In this document: positions 35,941-46,800 of the stretch, piece after piece
How positions within the stretch are numbered: the first letter of the stretch is position 1
Layout of the letters: each line of letters opens with the position of its first letter
Source of the DNA: Paratinospora sagittata
Taxonomy: Eukaryota > Streptophyta > Magnoliopsida > Ranunculales > Menispermaceae
Reading direction: 5' to 3'
DNA: 64,000 bases
NCBI GenBank assembly: GCA_035771175.1
Contig: CM069606.1
Location: 34,502,816 to 34,566,815, forward strand
Made by a program: the position numbers and the translations under genes
The notes under the pieces: model-generated
Told to the model about the DNA's origin: nothing
Database searches by the model: none
What the model saw: the letters and a program-made list of their open reading frames with translations, nothing else

Positions 35941-36315
35941 TGTGGGGTCCACCCCATTTGATAAACAAAGCCAATTGGTTGGTGGCCGCCCATGAGGGCG
36001 GCCACCAACTCCACCAACCCACGCCCTCATATTTGAAATTGCATGAGAATAGTAATATAAATATATTATTATATATATTTATAATTACACAAATACCCCC
36101 GAATACTCCTATAAATAGGGCCTTACTTCATTCATAAATTCATGTTCAGTGAGTTCTATTCTGAGAGATCTATTAAGAGATCCAATCTGTAAGATCCACC
36201 TAAGGGTGATCTAAGACAAGAGTGTTGCCTCCCGTGGACGTAGGCAATTTGTCGAACCATGTTAAATTTGTTGTCCTGTTTTTTCTTTCATGCTTTACTC
36301 CGATTCCGCACAACA
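35941..36315 (+). repeat. Copia-2 5' LTR with TATA box and strong hairpin
   Basis: 375 bp. A perfect 14-bp inverted repeat with loop ATGA spans 35978-36009 (core GGTGGCCGCCC / GGGCGGCCACC). CCTATAAATAGGG at ~36108 is a good TATA box. Confidence 0.93.
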
Positions 36316-36539
36316 AATTGGTATCAGAGCCAAGGTGAGGCTTTGGAAGAAAAACGGGCACTGTCGAATTTTTTTGAGACTGCGTAGAAATTTTGAGTTT
36401 CTGTAAAAGTGATCGGAACTATTTTCTAATCACCCGTGGAGGTAGCTCTTGTTTCCAGGAGTCCAACACAACAAACGGCAAGAAAAACGGACAAGAAACG
36501 AGTTCGCAGGAGCCGATCAAAGTTTGATCTTTGTATTTT

Positions 36540-36910
36540 GCAATTTTTTTGTCTGACACTGTTCATCTGGACACTGTTCATCACCGGCACTGTTCATCCG
36601 CGATACTATTCATCCGATCCGAACCCGACCCAGATCCGGAACTGTTCATCTGCGGTCCAGCCCACACAAACCTCACTGTTCATCCGCGGTCCAGCCCAAA
36701 CAGTCCGCACTGTTCATCCTCGGTCCAGCCCACATAATCCGCCCTGTTCATCCGCGGCCCAGCCCACACAGTTTCACTGTTCATCTCAGCCCAGCCCACT
36801 CGGTCGGTCTGCCACTGTTCATCAGGCCCATTTGTTTCGGCCCGTCACTGTTCATACAGCCCGATACTGTTCATCCGCGGCCTGATACTGTTCATCAGGC
36901 TAATTTTTCA
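36540..36910 (+). repeat. CACTGTTCATCCGCGG leader array
   Basis: About fifteen copies of CTGTTCATC, many extended to CACTGTTCATCCGCGGTCC and AGCCCA, lie between the primer site and the gag start. Spacing is irregular (roughly 17-45 bp). The GC content is much above that of the neighbours. ORFs through it are repeat artefacts. Confidence 0.85.
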
Positions 36911-37056
36911 GACCCGTTTCCACCATTTTCGACCGTTCCGGACGCAGCCGTGCAATCCGTTTCTGTAGATTCAACTCCTAAGTTATTGATATAGCTTAGT
37001 TGGAGTTGTTTATCATTTTTCAACACTTTTCGGCGTCATACATATTTTCGGTCTTA

Positions 37057-40000
37057 ATGGCGGAAGAACTCCCAACCACAAGCAGGCCTTGGCAAAGAAG
37101 TTCGATGACCAACGCAAAGTTTGAGGTGGAGAAATTCAACGGCACCAACAACTTTGGTATGTGGCAATGCGAAGTTCAAGATCTACTATTCAGGGAAGGA
37201 TCACATATTGCCTTGGAAGCCAAGCCCAAGGATATGTCCGATGATGATTGGAATTTTGTAAATCGTCAAGCTTGTGGCACAATCCGACTCTGTTTGGCGA
37301 AGGATCAGAAGTACTTTGTTATGAAAGAGACTATGGCAATAAGTCTCTGGCAGAAACTGGAGGACAAGTACATGACGAAAAGCGTAGAGAACCGCCTCTA
37401 CCTGAAGAAGAAGCTCTATCGTTTTCAGTACAAGGAAGGTACTCCCATGAGTGAGCATCTTGATAAATTCAACAAGATTCTTGCTGATCTACTAAATCTT
37501 GATGTTGACCCTCTTGATGAGGATAAAGCACTATTGTTGTTAAACTCTTTGCCTGAAAGTTATGAACATTTAACAACAACTTTGCTATATGGTAAAGATG
37601 AGGTTAAATTCAGTGATGTTTCAAATGCTTTGGTGAACAACGAGTATCGAAGGAAGGACCAACGCGATCACAAGGAAGCATCACCAGCAGCCTTGACGGT
37701 ATCCAGAGGCAGGGCTAACAACAGATCTGATAGATCCAGTGGGCGAGGCCGATCTCGCTCAAAGTCACAAGGACCTTCATCACGTCAACATCTTGCAAAG
37801 GATGAATGTGCCTATTGTCACCAAAAGGGGCACTGGAAGAAAGATTGTCCAAATAAGGGCAAGACAGATGCAAATTTGGCACAGAAGGCTGAAGAAGATT
37901 CTGCATTCTCAGTTTCATCTATAGACATTCAGTCTGATAGATGGATTTTAGATTCCGGATGTTCCTATCATATGTGTCCGAATCGCCATTGGTTCTCAAA
38001 ATTGGATGAGTTCGATGGAGGAGTCGTGGTCATGGGCAACAACAATACCTGCCACACAAAAGGTATTGGAACTATACGCCTTAAGATGCATGACGGTACA
38101 ACAAAACGGCTCACGGACGTCAGATATGTTCCAGATCTGAAGAAAAATCTGATATCCTTAGGAGTCCTTGATTCTAGCGGTTACAAGGTAACCATTGAAG
38201 GTGGAGTCCTAAAGGTTGTACGTGGAGCACTCTTGGCCATGAAGGGTACTCAGAAAGGAAATCTTTATTTCCTTGACGGACACACAGTAATCGGAATTGT
38301 CTCAGCTTGCACCAATTCTAATGATGTTTCATCGGACACTTCCCGACTTTGGCACATGCGGCTCGGACATGTTGGAGAGAATACTCTTCAAACCTTGATA
38401 AAGCAAGGTTCTCTGAAAGGTGCAAAGACTGGGAAACTTGACTTCTGCGAGCACTGTATCCTAGGCAAGCAGACGAGAGTCAAGTTTGGAACTGCCATCC
38501 ACCGCACAAAAGGAACATTGGATTATGTTCATACCGACGTTTGGGGACCCTCTCAAAATGCTTCATTGGGAGGTAAACGTTGGTTTGTTACTTTCATTGA
38601 TGATTTCTCACGCTATGTTTGGGTTTATACCATGAAGCATAAAGATGAAGTGCTCGATATCTTTCTTATATGGAAGAAAATGGTAGAAACCCAAACGGGA
38701 AGGAAGATTAAGAGGCTCAGATCTGATAATGGAGGAGAATACAAGTCAGACCCATTTCAGAAATTTTGTGAGAATGAAGGGATAGTCAGACATTTCACAG
38801 TCCCAGGCACGCCACAACAAAATGGTGTTGCTGAACGCATGAATCGTACTTTGGTTGATAAAATTCGCTGCATGTTATCTCATTCTGGACTAAGCAAGGC
38901 ATTTTGGGCTGAAGCTTTGTCATATGCCTCTCATATCATCAATAGACTTCCGGCAACATCACTAGATGGCAAAACTCCCAAGGAGGTATGGTCTGGACAC
39001 CCCATTTCAGATTATGATTCTTTGCGCATTTTTGGATGCACTGCATATTTCCATGTGAAGGAATCCAAACTGGATCCTAGGTCCAAAAAAGCGATTTTCA
39101 TGGGCTTTAGTGAAGGAGTTAAGGCTTTCCGACTATGAAACCCGGAGACAAAGACGATTGTAAAAAGTCGAGATGTAACTTTTGATGAATCTGTGATGTT
39201 AAAGCATACAGTTTCTGATAAAGAAAATTGAGATCCAGATTTGCCTCAGTAGGTGGAGTTAGATATTCCAGTAACTCTTGTCAAGTCAGCAGAGATATCC
39301 AACCATCCTGACGAAGACGATGAGGAAATCTCAGTTGAGGTGGAGGCTCCAGGACCAGACATCAGTCAACAATCAGAATCAATTGCCACTAGTCGACTAC
39401 AAAGAGAAATCCGCAAACCTGCTCGGTACACTGACATGGTTGCATATGCATTACCAATCACAGGAGATGATATTCCATACAATTACAAAGATGCTATCCA
39501 GAGTATGGAAAGTGATAAGTGGAAAATGGCAATGCATGAGGAGATGAAATCACTCCATCAGAATCAGACTTGGAAGTTGGTTCCACTTCTGAAAGGAAAG
39601 AAACCAATTGGCTGCAAATGAGTTTTCGCTAAAAAGGAAGGCTCTCCCAGCACAGATGGTATCCGATACAAAGCCAGACTAGTAGCAAAAGGCTACGCTC
39701 AGAGGGAAGGAATTGACTACAATGAGGTATTCTTACCTGTTGTTAAGCATTCGTCAATTCGAATATTATTGGCTTTGGTTGCACAATTTGATCTCGAGTT
39801 AGCCCAACTCGATGTCAAAACTGCTTTTTTGCATGGTAATTTGGAAGAAGAGATCTATATGTCTCAACCAGAAGGATTCAAAGTACCAGGAAGAGAGAAT
39901 TGGGCTTGCAAGCTGAGCAAGTCATTGTATGGCCTGAAGCAGTCACCGAGACAGTGGTACAAGAGATTTGACAGCTTCATCCAAGGGCAGAAATATACCC

Positions 40001-41055
40001 GAAGTCAGTTTGATCATTGTGTTTACTATCGCAAACTTTAAGACGATACATTTATCTATTTGCTTTTATATGTAGATGATATGTTAATTGCATCTAAAAG
40101 TACGGTGGAGATCAACAAACTAAAGGCTCAATTGAGCTCAGAGTTTGAAATGAAGGATCTTGGAGAAGCCAGAAAAATTCTCGGGATGGAGATAACTCAA
40201 GATAGGGCCAATGGCAAAATCTGTTTGACTCAAACTCAGTATTTGAAGAAAGTTCTTCAAACTTTTGGCATTGGCAATGACACAAAACCTGTAAGCACAC
40301 CATTGGCACCACATTTCAAGCTAAGTTCATCAATGTCACCAAATTCCGAAGATCAGAAGAAGTAAATGGAGAACATTCCATATGCAAATGCAGTTGGTGC
40401 CTTGATGTATGCTATGGTGTGTACCAGACCTGACATTTCACATGCTGTAAGTATGGTAAGTCGTTACATGCACAACCCAGGTAAAGGCCACTGGCAAGCA
40501 GTGAAGTGGATTCTACGGTATATTCATGGTACTGTAGATATTGGTTTAAAGTTCGAGAGAGATACGAAAAGTTGTAAGCATCTAGTCGGATATGTGGATT
40601 CTGACTATGTTGGAGATCTTGACAAGCGTAGATCTACTACTGGTTATGTTTTCACTATGGCAGGAGGACCAGTAAGTTGGAGATCAACACTACAGTCAAC
40701 AGTTGCTTTGTCTACTACAGAGGCAGAGTACATGGCAGTAACGGAAGCTTTCAAGGAAGCAATCTGGTTTCATGGATTGACTAAAGACTTGGGAATTGTG
40801 CAGAAGAATGTTGAAGTTTTCTGCGACAGCCAGAGTGTCATTTGTTTGGCAAAGAACCAAGTTTATCACAGTCGAACGAAGCATATTGATGTTCGTTTTC
40901 ATTTTGTTCGAGAAATAGTAGAAGAAGGGAGTATTCTTCTGCAAAAGATCAAGACTGCAGATAACCCTGCAGATATGCTTACAAAGGTAGTTACAGGGAT
41001 CAAGTTCCAACATTGTTTGGACTTGATCAACATCTCACGAGCTCGGAGTGCCTAA
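37057..41055 (+). pseudogene. Copia-2 gag-pol, one frame with six stops
   Basis: 1,332 codons, close to the 1,328 of tobacco Tnt1. Order: gag (UBN2-like, 37057-37790), knuckle CAYCHQKGHWKKDC (~37807), protease with LDSGCSYHMC (~37950), GAG pre-integrase (~38340), integrase core (~38525-38850), RT with YVDD (~40072), and RNase H with YVDSDY (~40590) through KHIDVRFHF (~40880). Stops: TGA 39136, TGA 39229, TAG 39250, TGA 39619, TAA 40039, TAA 40363. There is no frameshift. Each stop is one C-to-T or G-to-A step from a Trp or Gln codon. Start: first Met after the leader that fits a Tnt1-like gag. It cannot yield a full polyprotein. Confidence 0.95.
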
Positions 41056-41164
41056 GGGCACTAATGGAGGCAGCAACAGTTTTTTTTTTTAAGGAAGCTT
41101 GCTATCTGTAGAGAGATTGCAGGTGTGGAGGTGTCTTGTTTCACATGAGGTGGAGGTGGAGATT

Positions 41165-41538
41165 TGTGGGGTCCACCCCATTTGATAAACAAAGCCAATT
41201 GGTTGGTGGCCGCCCATGAGGGCGGCCACCAACTCCACCAACCCACGCCCTCATATTTGAAATTGCATGAGAATAGTAATATAAATATATTATTATATAT
41301 ATTTATAATTACACAAATACCCCCGAATACTCCTATAAATAGGGCCTTACTTCATTCATAAATTCATGTTCAGTGAGTTCTATTCTGAGAGATCTATTAA
41401 GAGATCCAATCTGTAAGATCCACCTAAGGGTGATCTAAGACAAGAGTGTTGTCTCCCGTGGACGTAGGCAATTTGCCGAACCATGTTAAATTTGTTGTCC
41501 TGTTTTTTTTTCATGCTTTACTCCGATTCCGCACAACA
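41165..41538 (+). repeat. Copia-2 3' LTR
   Basis: 374 bp, nearly identical to 35941-36315, including the hairpin and the TATA box. Confidence 0.94.
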
Positions 41539-41543
41539 ATTAT

Positions 41544-42620
41544 AAGGTAATGACCATCACTAACCCAAGCTCTTCTTCAGATCCAACTCAGTCTTCAAAG
41601 TGGTGGAACAATGTTTGGAAACTGAGAATTCCAAACAAAACTAAAATCTTCTTTTGGAAAGCTGTGAATAATTCCATTCCATCAGGAGACAATTTAGAGA
41701 GACGACACTTCACGACTATTAGAAGATGTCCAGTATGTAATGGCGATGTGGATTCTCTTGATCACATTCTATTCAAATGTAAGACAGCCAGAACGACGTG
41801 GAATCAAGATTTCTTCAAGGAATGCAAACCTCCAAACGGACAACAAAAATATGGGTGGGCGTGGATCCTCTCGGATGGTTTGCAGGTGGGAAATCATTGG
41901 GACAAGATGATTATTTTAATGTGGTCACTATGGACAAACATGAATAAGATGTTACATGATGGTGGTGGATATGGAGGCACTGAGATAACGCTTTGGGCAA
42001 AACAAGATCTTCACTCATATCAAGAAGCCCAAGCTCGTCGACGGTACCATAAAGAACCGACTACGACACTGCAGCCACAGATTTGGAAAGCTCCCCTCTG
42101 AGGCACGTTCAAGCTGAATGTTGATGCAACACTTGATATTCAAAATAAGGTTTGTTCATCCGGAGCGATCATTAGGAATGAGATTGGTGAGCTGCTAGTT
42201 GCAACTGCAAAAAAGGGAAAAAGGTGCATGAATGTTGATATTGCTGAAGGCATAGTAGTTAGAAAAGGACTCTGCCTAGCCCTTAAAACGGGATGCACGC
42301 CTATTTGAATTGAATCGAACTCACTAACAATCATTAATCTAATCAATCTGAAGAGTTCCTCTCGAGCCGAGATTGGCATAATTATTCAGGACATCATGTA
42401 TATGATCTTGCCCGACTTTGTGAAAGGTTTCTCCTTTGTTAAAAGGGCTAGCACTGCAGTTGCTCACTCCATAGCAAAGTATGGTCTTACCATTGATGAT
42501 CATGTTGTTTAGTCCCCTAGTGGATAACACCTTTAGTCTAACTGGATATTGTACCTCTTTTATCTTGACATGAATAGAGCTCACATCTTTTTTTTCAAGA
42601 AAAATAAATAAATAAAAGTA
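41544..42620 (+). pseudogene. LINE-1 piece 5: zf-RVT, RNase H and 3' end
   Basis: The frame 41550-42101 has KWWNNVWKLRIPNKTKIFFWK, then CPVCNGDVDSLDHILFKC, the zinc-binding domain. After a TGA at 42099 the reading continues as FKLNVDATLD (~42112), GAIIRNEIGEL, and an AE-GLCLALKTG stretch (~42243-42300), the RNase H fold of plant LINEs. The first Asp and the Glu are present. It ends with stops near 42510 and an A-rich tail (AAGAAAAATAAATAAATAAAA, about 42596-42617). The tail lies about 620 bp before the start codon of the armadillo-repeat gene. Confidence 0.82.
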
Positions 42621-43240
42621 TAGAGAACATTTTTAAAGTTAACTATTTATCAAATCATCAGGTAAAAATAAACTTTTTTTTTATACAAGAAGAACTATGC
42701 TCTGTGCTATCTTTTCTTGTCGTTAGAAGGCGATGCAAAAAAGAGTATTACGTCGTTGGACCATCTTTTCACATAGTACGACCATTTGGCGCGGCAGTAG
42801 CAGCCGTAACAGAGTGGAAAATTCAAGATAGAGTAAAGAAAGGATATATGGTAGAGCAGAAGCGACGAAGAAACCAACAACAAAGTCGACCAAGAAGATC
42901 GAGCGAGTTGTGAAAAGAATGAATGAAACAAGCATGAAACGAAAAGTTGACTTGGTCACGAACGCGTCTACTTCACCATCCCCATCATCATCGTCCGACT
43001 CGTAACACAGACGCCAATCTAAACTTCCAAACTAGTAATAAACTAAAAGTCCCCCACCCCCTTCTTCACGCTCTCTTCCAACTTGCTAAACGCCATGACC
43101 GTCCTATCTCCTTCACCCAACACCAACACTCCTTATAATAACACTAACAATAATGATAATAATAACCGAACTGACACACTAATTACTACAAAAAAGAAAA
43201 AGAGAATTAGGGTTTCAAATCCAATCCCAAATTCCCCCAA
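42621..43240 (+). promoter_or_regulatory. Presumed promoter and 5' UTR of the ARM gene, with overlapping uORF
   Basis: This is the only DNA between the LINE tail and the coding start, so it should hold the promoter. I cannot point to a convincing TATA box. The 3' part is CT/CA-rich with AACACTAACAATAATGATAA, like a plant 5' UTR. An upstream ATG at 43095 opens a 77-codon ORF (MTVLSPSPNTNT...) that ends at 43328, 85 bases past the main ATG and out of frame with it. In-frame stop TAG at 43208 fixes the main start at 43241. Confidence 0.5.
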
Positions 43241-43831
43241 ATGCATCCGAATCCCGATTCTCCGCGATCGTACTCCTCGGACGAAATCGATGATTCCGTC
43301 ACAGAATCTCTCCGACGACTCGTACTGAACAGTTTCGATCTCATCTTGAACGATTTGAGGGGTTTCAAATCGATAGCTGTGGAATCTTTAGCAAATGAGC
43401 TTAGTGACGTTGCAAGTTTGATTCGAAACCCTAGTTCGGCGGCGCCTATAACGAGCGAACTGGTTCACGATTGGGCTACTTGCGTCGGTGTCGTGTTTCT
43501 GAGGTGTCGGAATTTGGGGATTTATTCGGTTGAGATTGGGGGTTTGCACGAAGAGTTAATGAATGCGGCGAGGTTGCATGGGGAACGGGAGCTCGATCTC
43601 AGTGTCGATGGTGTTACATTGCAGCTCAAGTACGGTAACGATCAAGAATTCAGATTCGCGCTGTTGGGTTTGATTGAATTGATTCGGGAGAAACGTGTTC
43701 GGAAAGAATGGGTGGACGATGAAGGGATTATTCAGATTCTGTTGAATCGGTTGGGGTCGAGTAAGCAGAATGAGAGGTTGATTATAATTGTGATTCTCAG
43801 AAGCCTAGCTTGCGAGAGTGATGAGTATAAG
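43241..43831 (+). CDS. ARM gene exon 1 (residues 1-197)
   Basis: It starts MHPNPDSPRSYSSDE. Residues ~16-120 form a helical N-terminal region (SLRRLVLNSFDLILNDLRG; LRCRNLGIYSVEIGGLHEEL). The first ARM-like helices follow from about 130 (EFRFALLGLIELIREKR; GIIQILLNRLGS). The exon ends after the Lys of DEYK, phase 0. Confidence 0.88.
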
Positions 43832-46800
43832 GTATGTGTTTGATTCTTCGGAAAATTGATTTTTTTTTAAATTTTAGATCGAAATCGTCTTCTTCAATAA
43901 CTCTACCTGTGAGGAGTATATTTGCATATCCTTAAACACAGTCAGTCAGTCAGTCAGTCCCAAGCCCAGATAAAGGAGGAGGATTGTGTTAGCCGATAGC
44001 CACTGAAATACTAGTCAAATCAACTAACATAATAGCAGATTGAAAAAGGGCTTAGTTGAATTGAGTTGAGTTGTATCAAAATTGTCTTCTTGAATCTTGA
44101 TCATTAAGTAGTGTACAGGAGAAGATGACAGAACCGGGGTCTCTTTCGATGCTGGTGCGATCTTTGACAAGGGATGTTGGAGAACGCAGGGAAGCTGTGG
44201 GACTTCTAGTGGAGCTGTTGGAGATTCCTGCAGTTCGCAGGCGCATTGGGAGAATCCAAGGGTGTGTTGTGATGTTGGTATCATTGCTCAATGGAGACGA
44301 TGCTCTTGCTTCGCAGGATGCAGGGAAGGTGTTATGTGCTTTGTCGAGTAACACTCAGGATGTGCTTCATATGGCAGAGTCTGGCTACTTCAAGCCGCTA
44401 GTTCAGCAGCTTAAAGAGGGTAATTGCAAATCATTTTTTCTGAGTATCTTGAGTCTTTCGGTTTTCCATAACACTTTCTGCACTCTTTTGAGATATTTCA
44501 TCTGGCTTAGAACTGTTGTTGAATACTTGAATCTATGAAACAATATGATTTTGGGTGATGGGTATATATACATGGTTTATTAGCCTTGTGAATGCTTTCG
44601 TAACACTTCCATCCAGTTTTTTTTTTTCTTTTTCATTTTTTTCAGTGCCTGTGCCTGTGCTATGAATTTAATACTTCTGGTTGGACACTCATTGATTAAA
44701 TTGAATATCATAGTTTTAAAATTTTCCCTTAAGAAGTAGTCACTCCAATTATCTGACCCAATCCTCTTTACTTTTGAATCATATCGGGTTACAACCATTA
44801 TGTAGAAGGGATGAAAAGCATAAAATTATTAATTTAAATCCTTGTAGGACGTGAAAAATCATCATTATTACAAAGGATATGAAATATTGAAAAACAGGTA
44901 GAGAATTAGTTGAAGATGGTCCCCAGTCCCCACACATTATAATGAACAAGTGAAACAAAAAGCCTCACTTTTTATGCATTTACAATTTATGCATGGACTG
45001 GGAATCAATATCATCACATCACTATTGTTGTTCGGAAATAAGATCTAGCATCTAGTTGGCCAAAAACCCCCCTTAAAACCACACTACAAAGAACTCACAA
45101 TCTTTTTCTTTTGGGAAAGATTTAGAACAAGTTCACTTGTATTGATGCAATAATTGAGAAGAGTCTTTGTTGAGCTGGTACTAAATACTCTAGAAGACAA
45201 TATAGCATGAATTGTAGTGCTACATGAGCATAACGAACTGCTAAATCAACAAGAGTTTTTGCTCTAATACCAAGTTGGTTTGTGAAGTTATTGGACTTTT
45301 ATCATGGTTTATATAAAAACTGTGGAAGAAGATGAGGAGTTTGGGGATAACAGCATAAAAGTATTTTTCTTATATCCATTATATATATAAAGTACCATAG
45401 GTGCATACAACAATCAGACAATGCAAACTCAAAATCATATATTAAAGGAATCATTCATTAGCAGCTAGTCTCTATGTCTTAATATTGTTGGCCTTGAGGC
45501 ATCAATGGTACTTTCCAATCCTTCCAATGCAACTCTAACAAAAATCCTTGCCCCAATATCAAGATTTCTTACTGTGAATAATCAATAAAATGAAGAAGTG
45601 CAATGCTCCAACCTAAAAAGAAACTAATTCAAGTGAAGATGTTGAGCATGCTAAAGTTGATCATGAACTTGATGTGTTTTTTTAGTATTCATGAAATCGG
45701 TTTTTAGGTCCTAAAAGTTTTGTTGGTGTTAAGGTTGCTTATAAAGGCTGATTAGTTGAACCTAGTTAAGGTAATTCTGCCATAAGGATCTATTGAAACA
45801 AAGTGTATTGAGATACAACTAATCAGTGTGTTTCATCAAAATCCATTACACGAAGGTTTCCAATAAATAAATTTGGGCAAGATCAATTTTCAATTAAATA
45901 GGTTTGGCAAGGTTAGGTTGTGTTTGGTATACAATTTAAATTCAGTTTTCTGTATTTAAAAATAAAAAATCAAAAAAATTGCAAAAACTTGTTTGTTTTA
46001 ATATGATTCAAAAGTTGTTTCTAGAAAAAGTTAAGAAAAAGGCTTGTTTTTGGAAAACATATAAAGTTATTTTTTGAGTTTTTCTTTAGTTGATTTGTAC
46101 TTGATGGGACCCACATAAAACTTTTTTTTACTTGATTTATGTGAAATCTTAAACAAACCAAACAAGTTTCCCTTGTTTTTAAATTTTGAAAACAAGTTTT
46201 GAATATGATACTAAACATAGGTTTTAAAACTATAAATCAACTAAAAGTGAGATCATATTCTAATATTTTGAAAACTATTTTTAAATTGCACACCAAACTC
46301 AGCCTTAGTTTTCTTATTTTACCTCTTGCGAATGCTTTATCTATCTTTCATGAGCCTACAATGATTCAGTCAACTCATCAATTGTAAAAGAAGACATCCT
46401 TGGATTCTTTAGTGGTTACTATAATATGCTCATATTTCATGGTGAAGGATTGAAGAATCTTTTCAACAATGGTGACTTGTTCGATCTTCTCATCATAGCT
46501 CTCCATTTGATTAACCAAGACTTGCACTTTATCAATATATGTCTCAACTGACTTAGATGTCTCCATCTCCAACAACTCAAACTTGGGGTGTTCATGGTTT
46601 GGTTTCTACTAAAAACCAAAAACAAACCAAATCTTCATTGGTTTTATAATGTAACCAAACTGAACAACATACCTAATCGCAAGGTACGAAACTTCGATTT
46701 CGCCCTAAACTTCGACCTTTAAAAATCAGAATTAATTCGGAGAAGTTTAATTCGACATGGAGAATTTTTGTAAAAATTTGCTAAATTAGAGAAGTTTTGA

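Larger units (their letters stand above)
35941..41538 (+). mobile_element. Copia-2, young Tnt1-type element, TSD ATTAT
   Basis: LTRs 35941-36315 and 41165-41538 (TGTGGGGTCC...CGCACAACA) differ by two substitutions and one small T-run/C difference. ATTAT occurs at 35936-35940 and 41539-41543. The primer-binding site TGGTATCAGAGC is at 36319-36330. A leader with an ACTGTTCATC array precedes gag-pol 37057-41055, and a GAGGTGGAGGTGGAGAT purine tract precedes the 3' LTR. It sits in LINE-1 ORF2. It is the youngest insertion here that can be dated by its LTRs. Confidence 0.96.

Noticed and set aside
36436..36885. 149-codon ORF in the Copia-2 leader
   Set aside because: It is the translation of the CTGTTCATC repeat array; gag starts further on at 37057.
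45255..45285. Primer-binding-site-like 12-mer in intron 2
   Set aside because: One mismatch to the copia site, but no clear LTR or gag beside it, so it was not called as a separate element.
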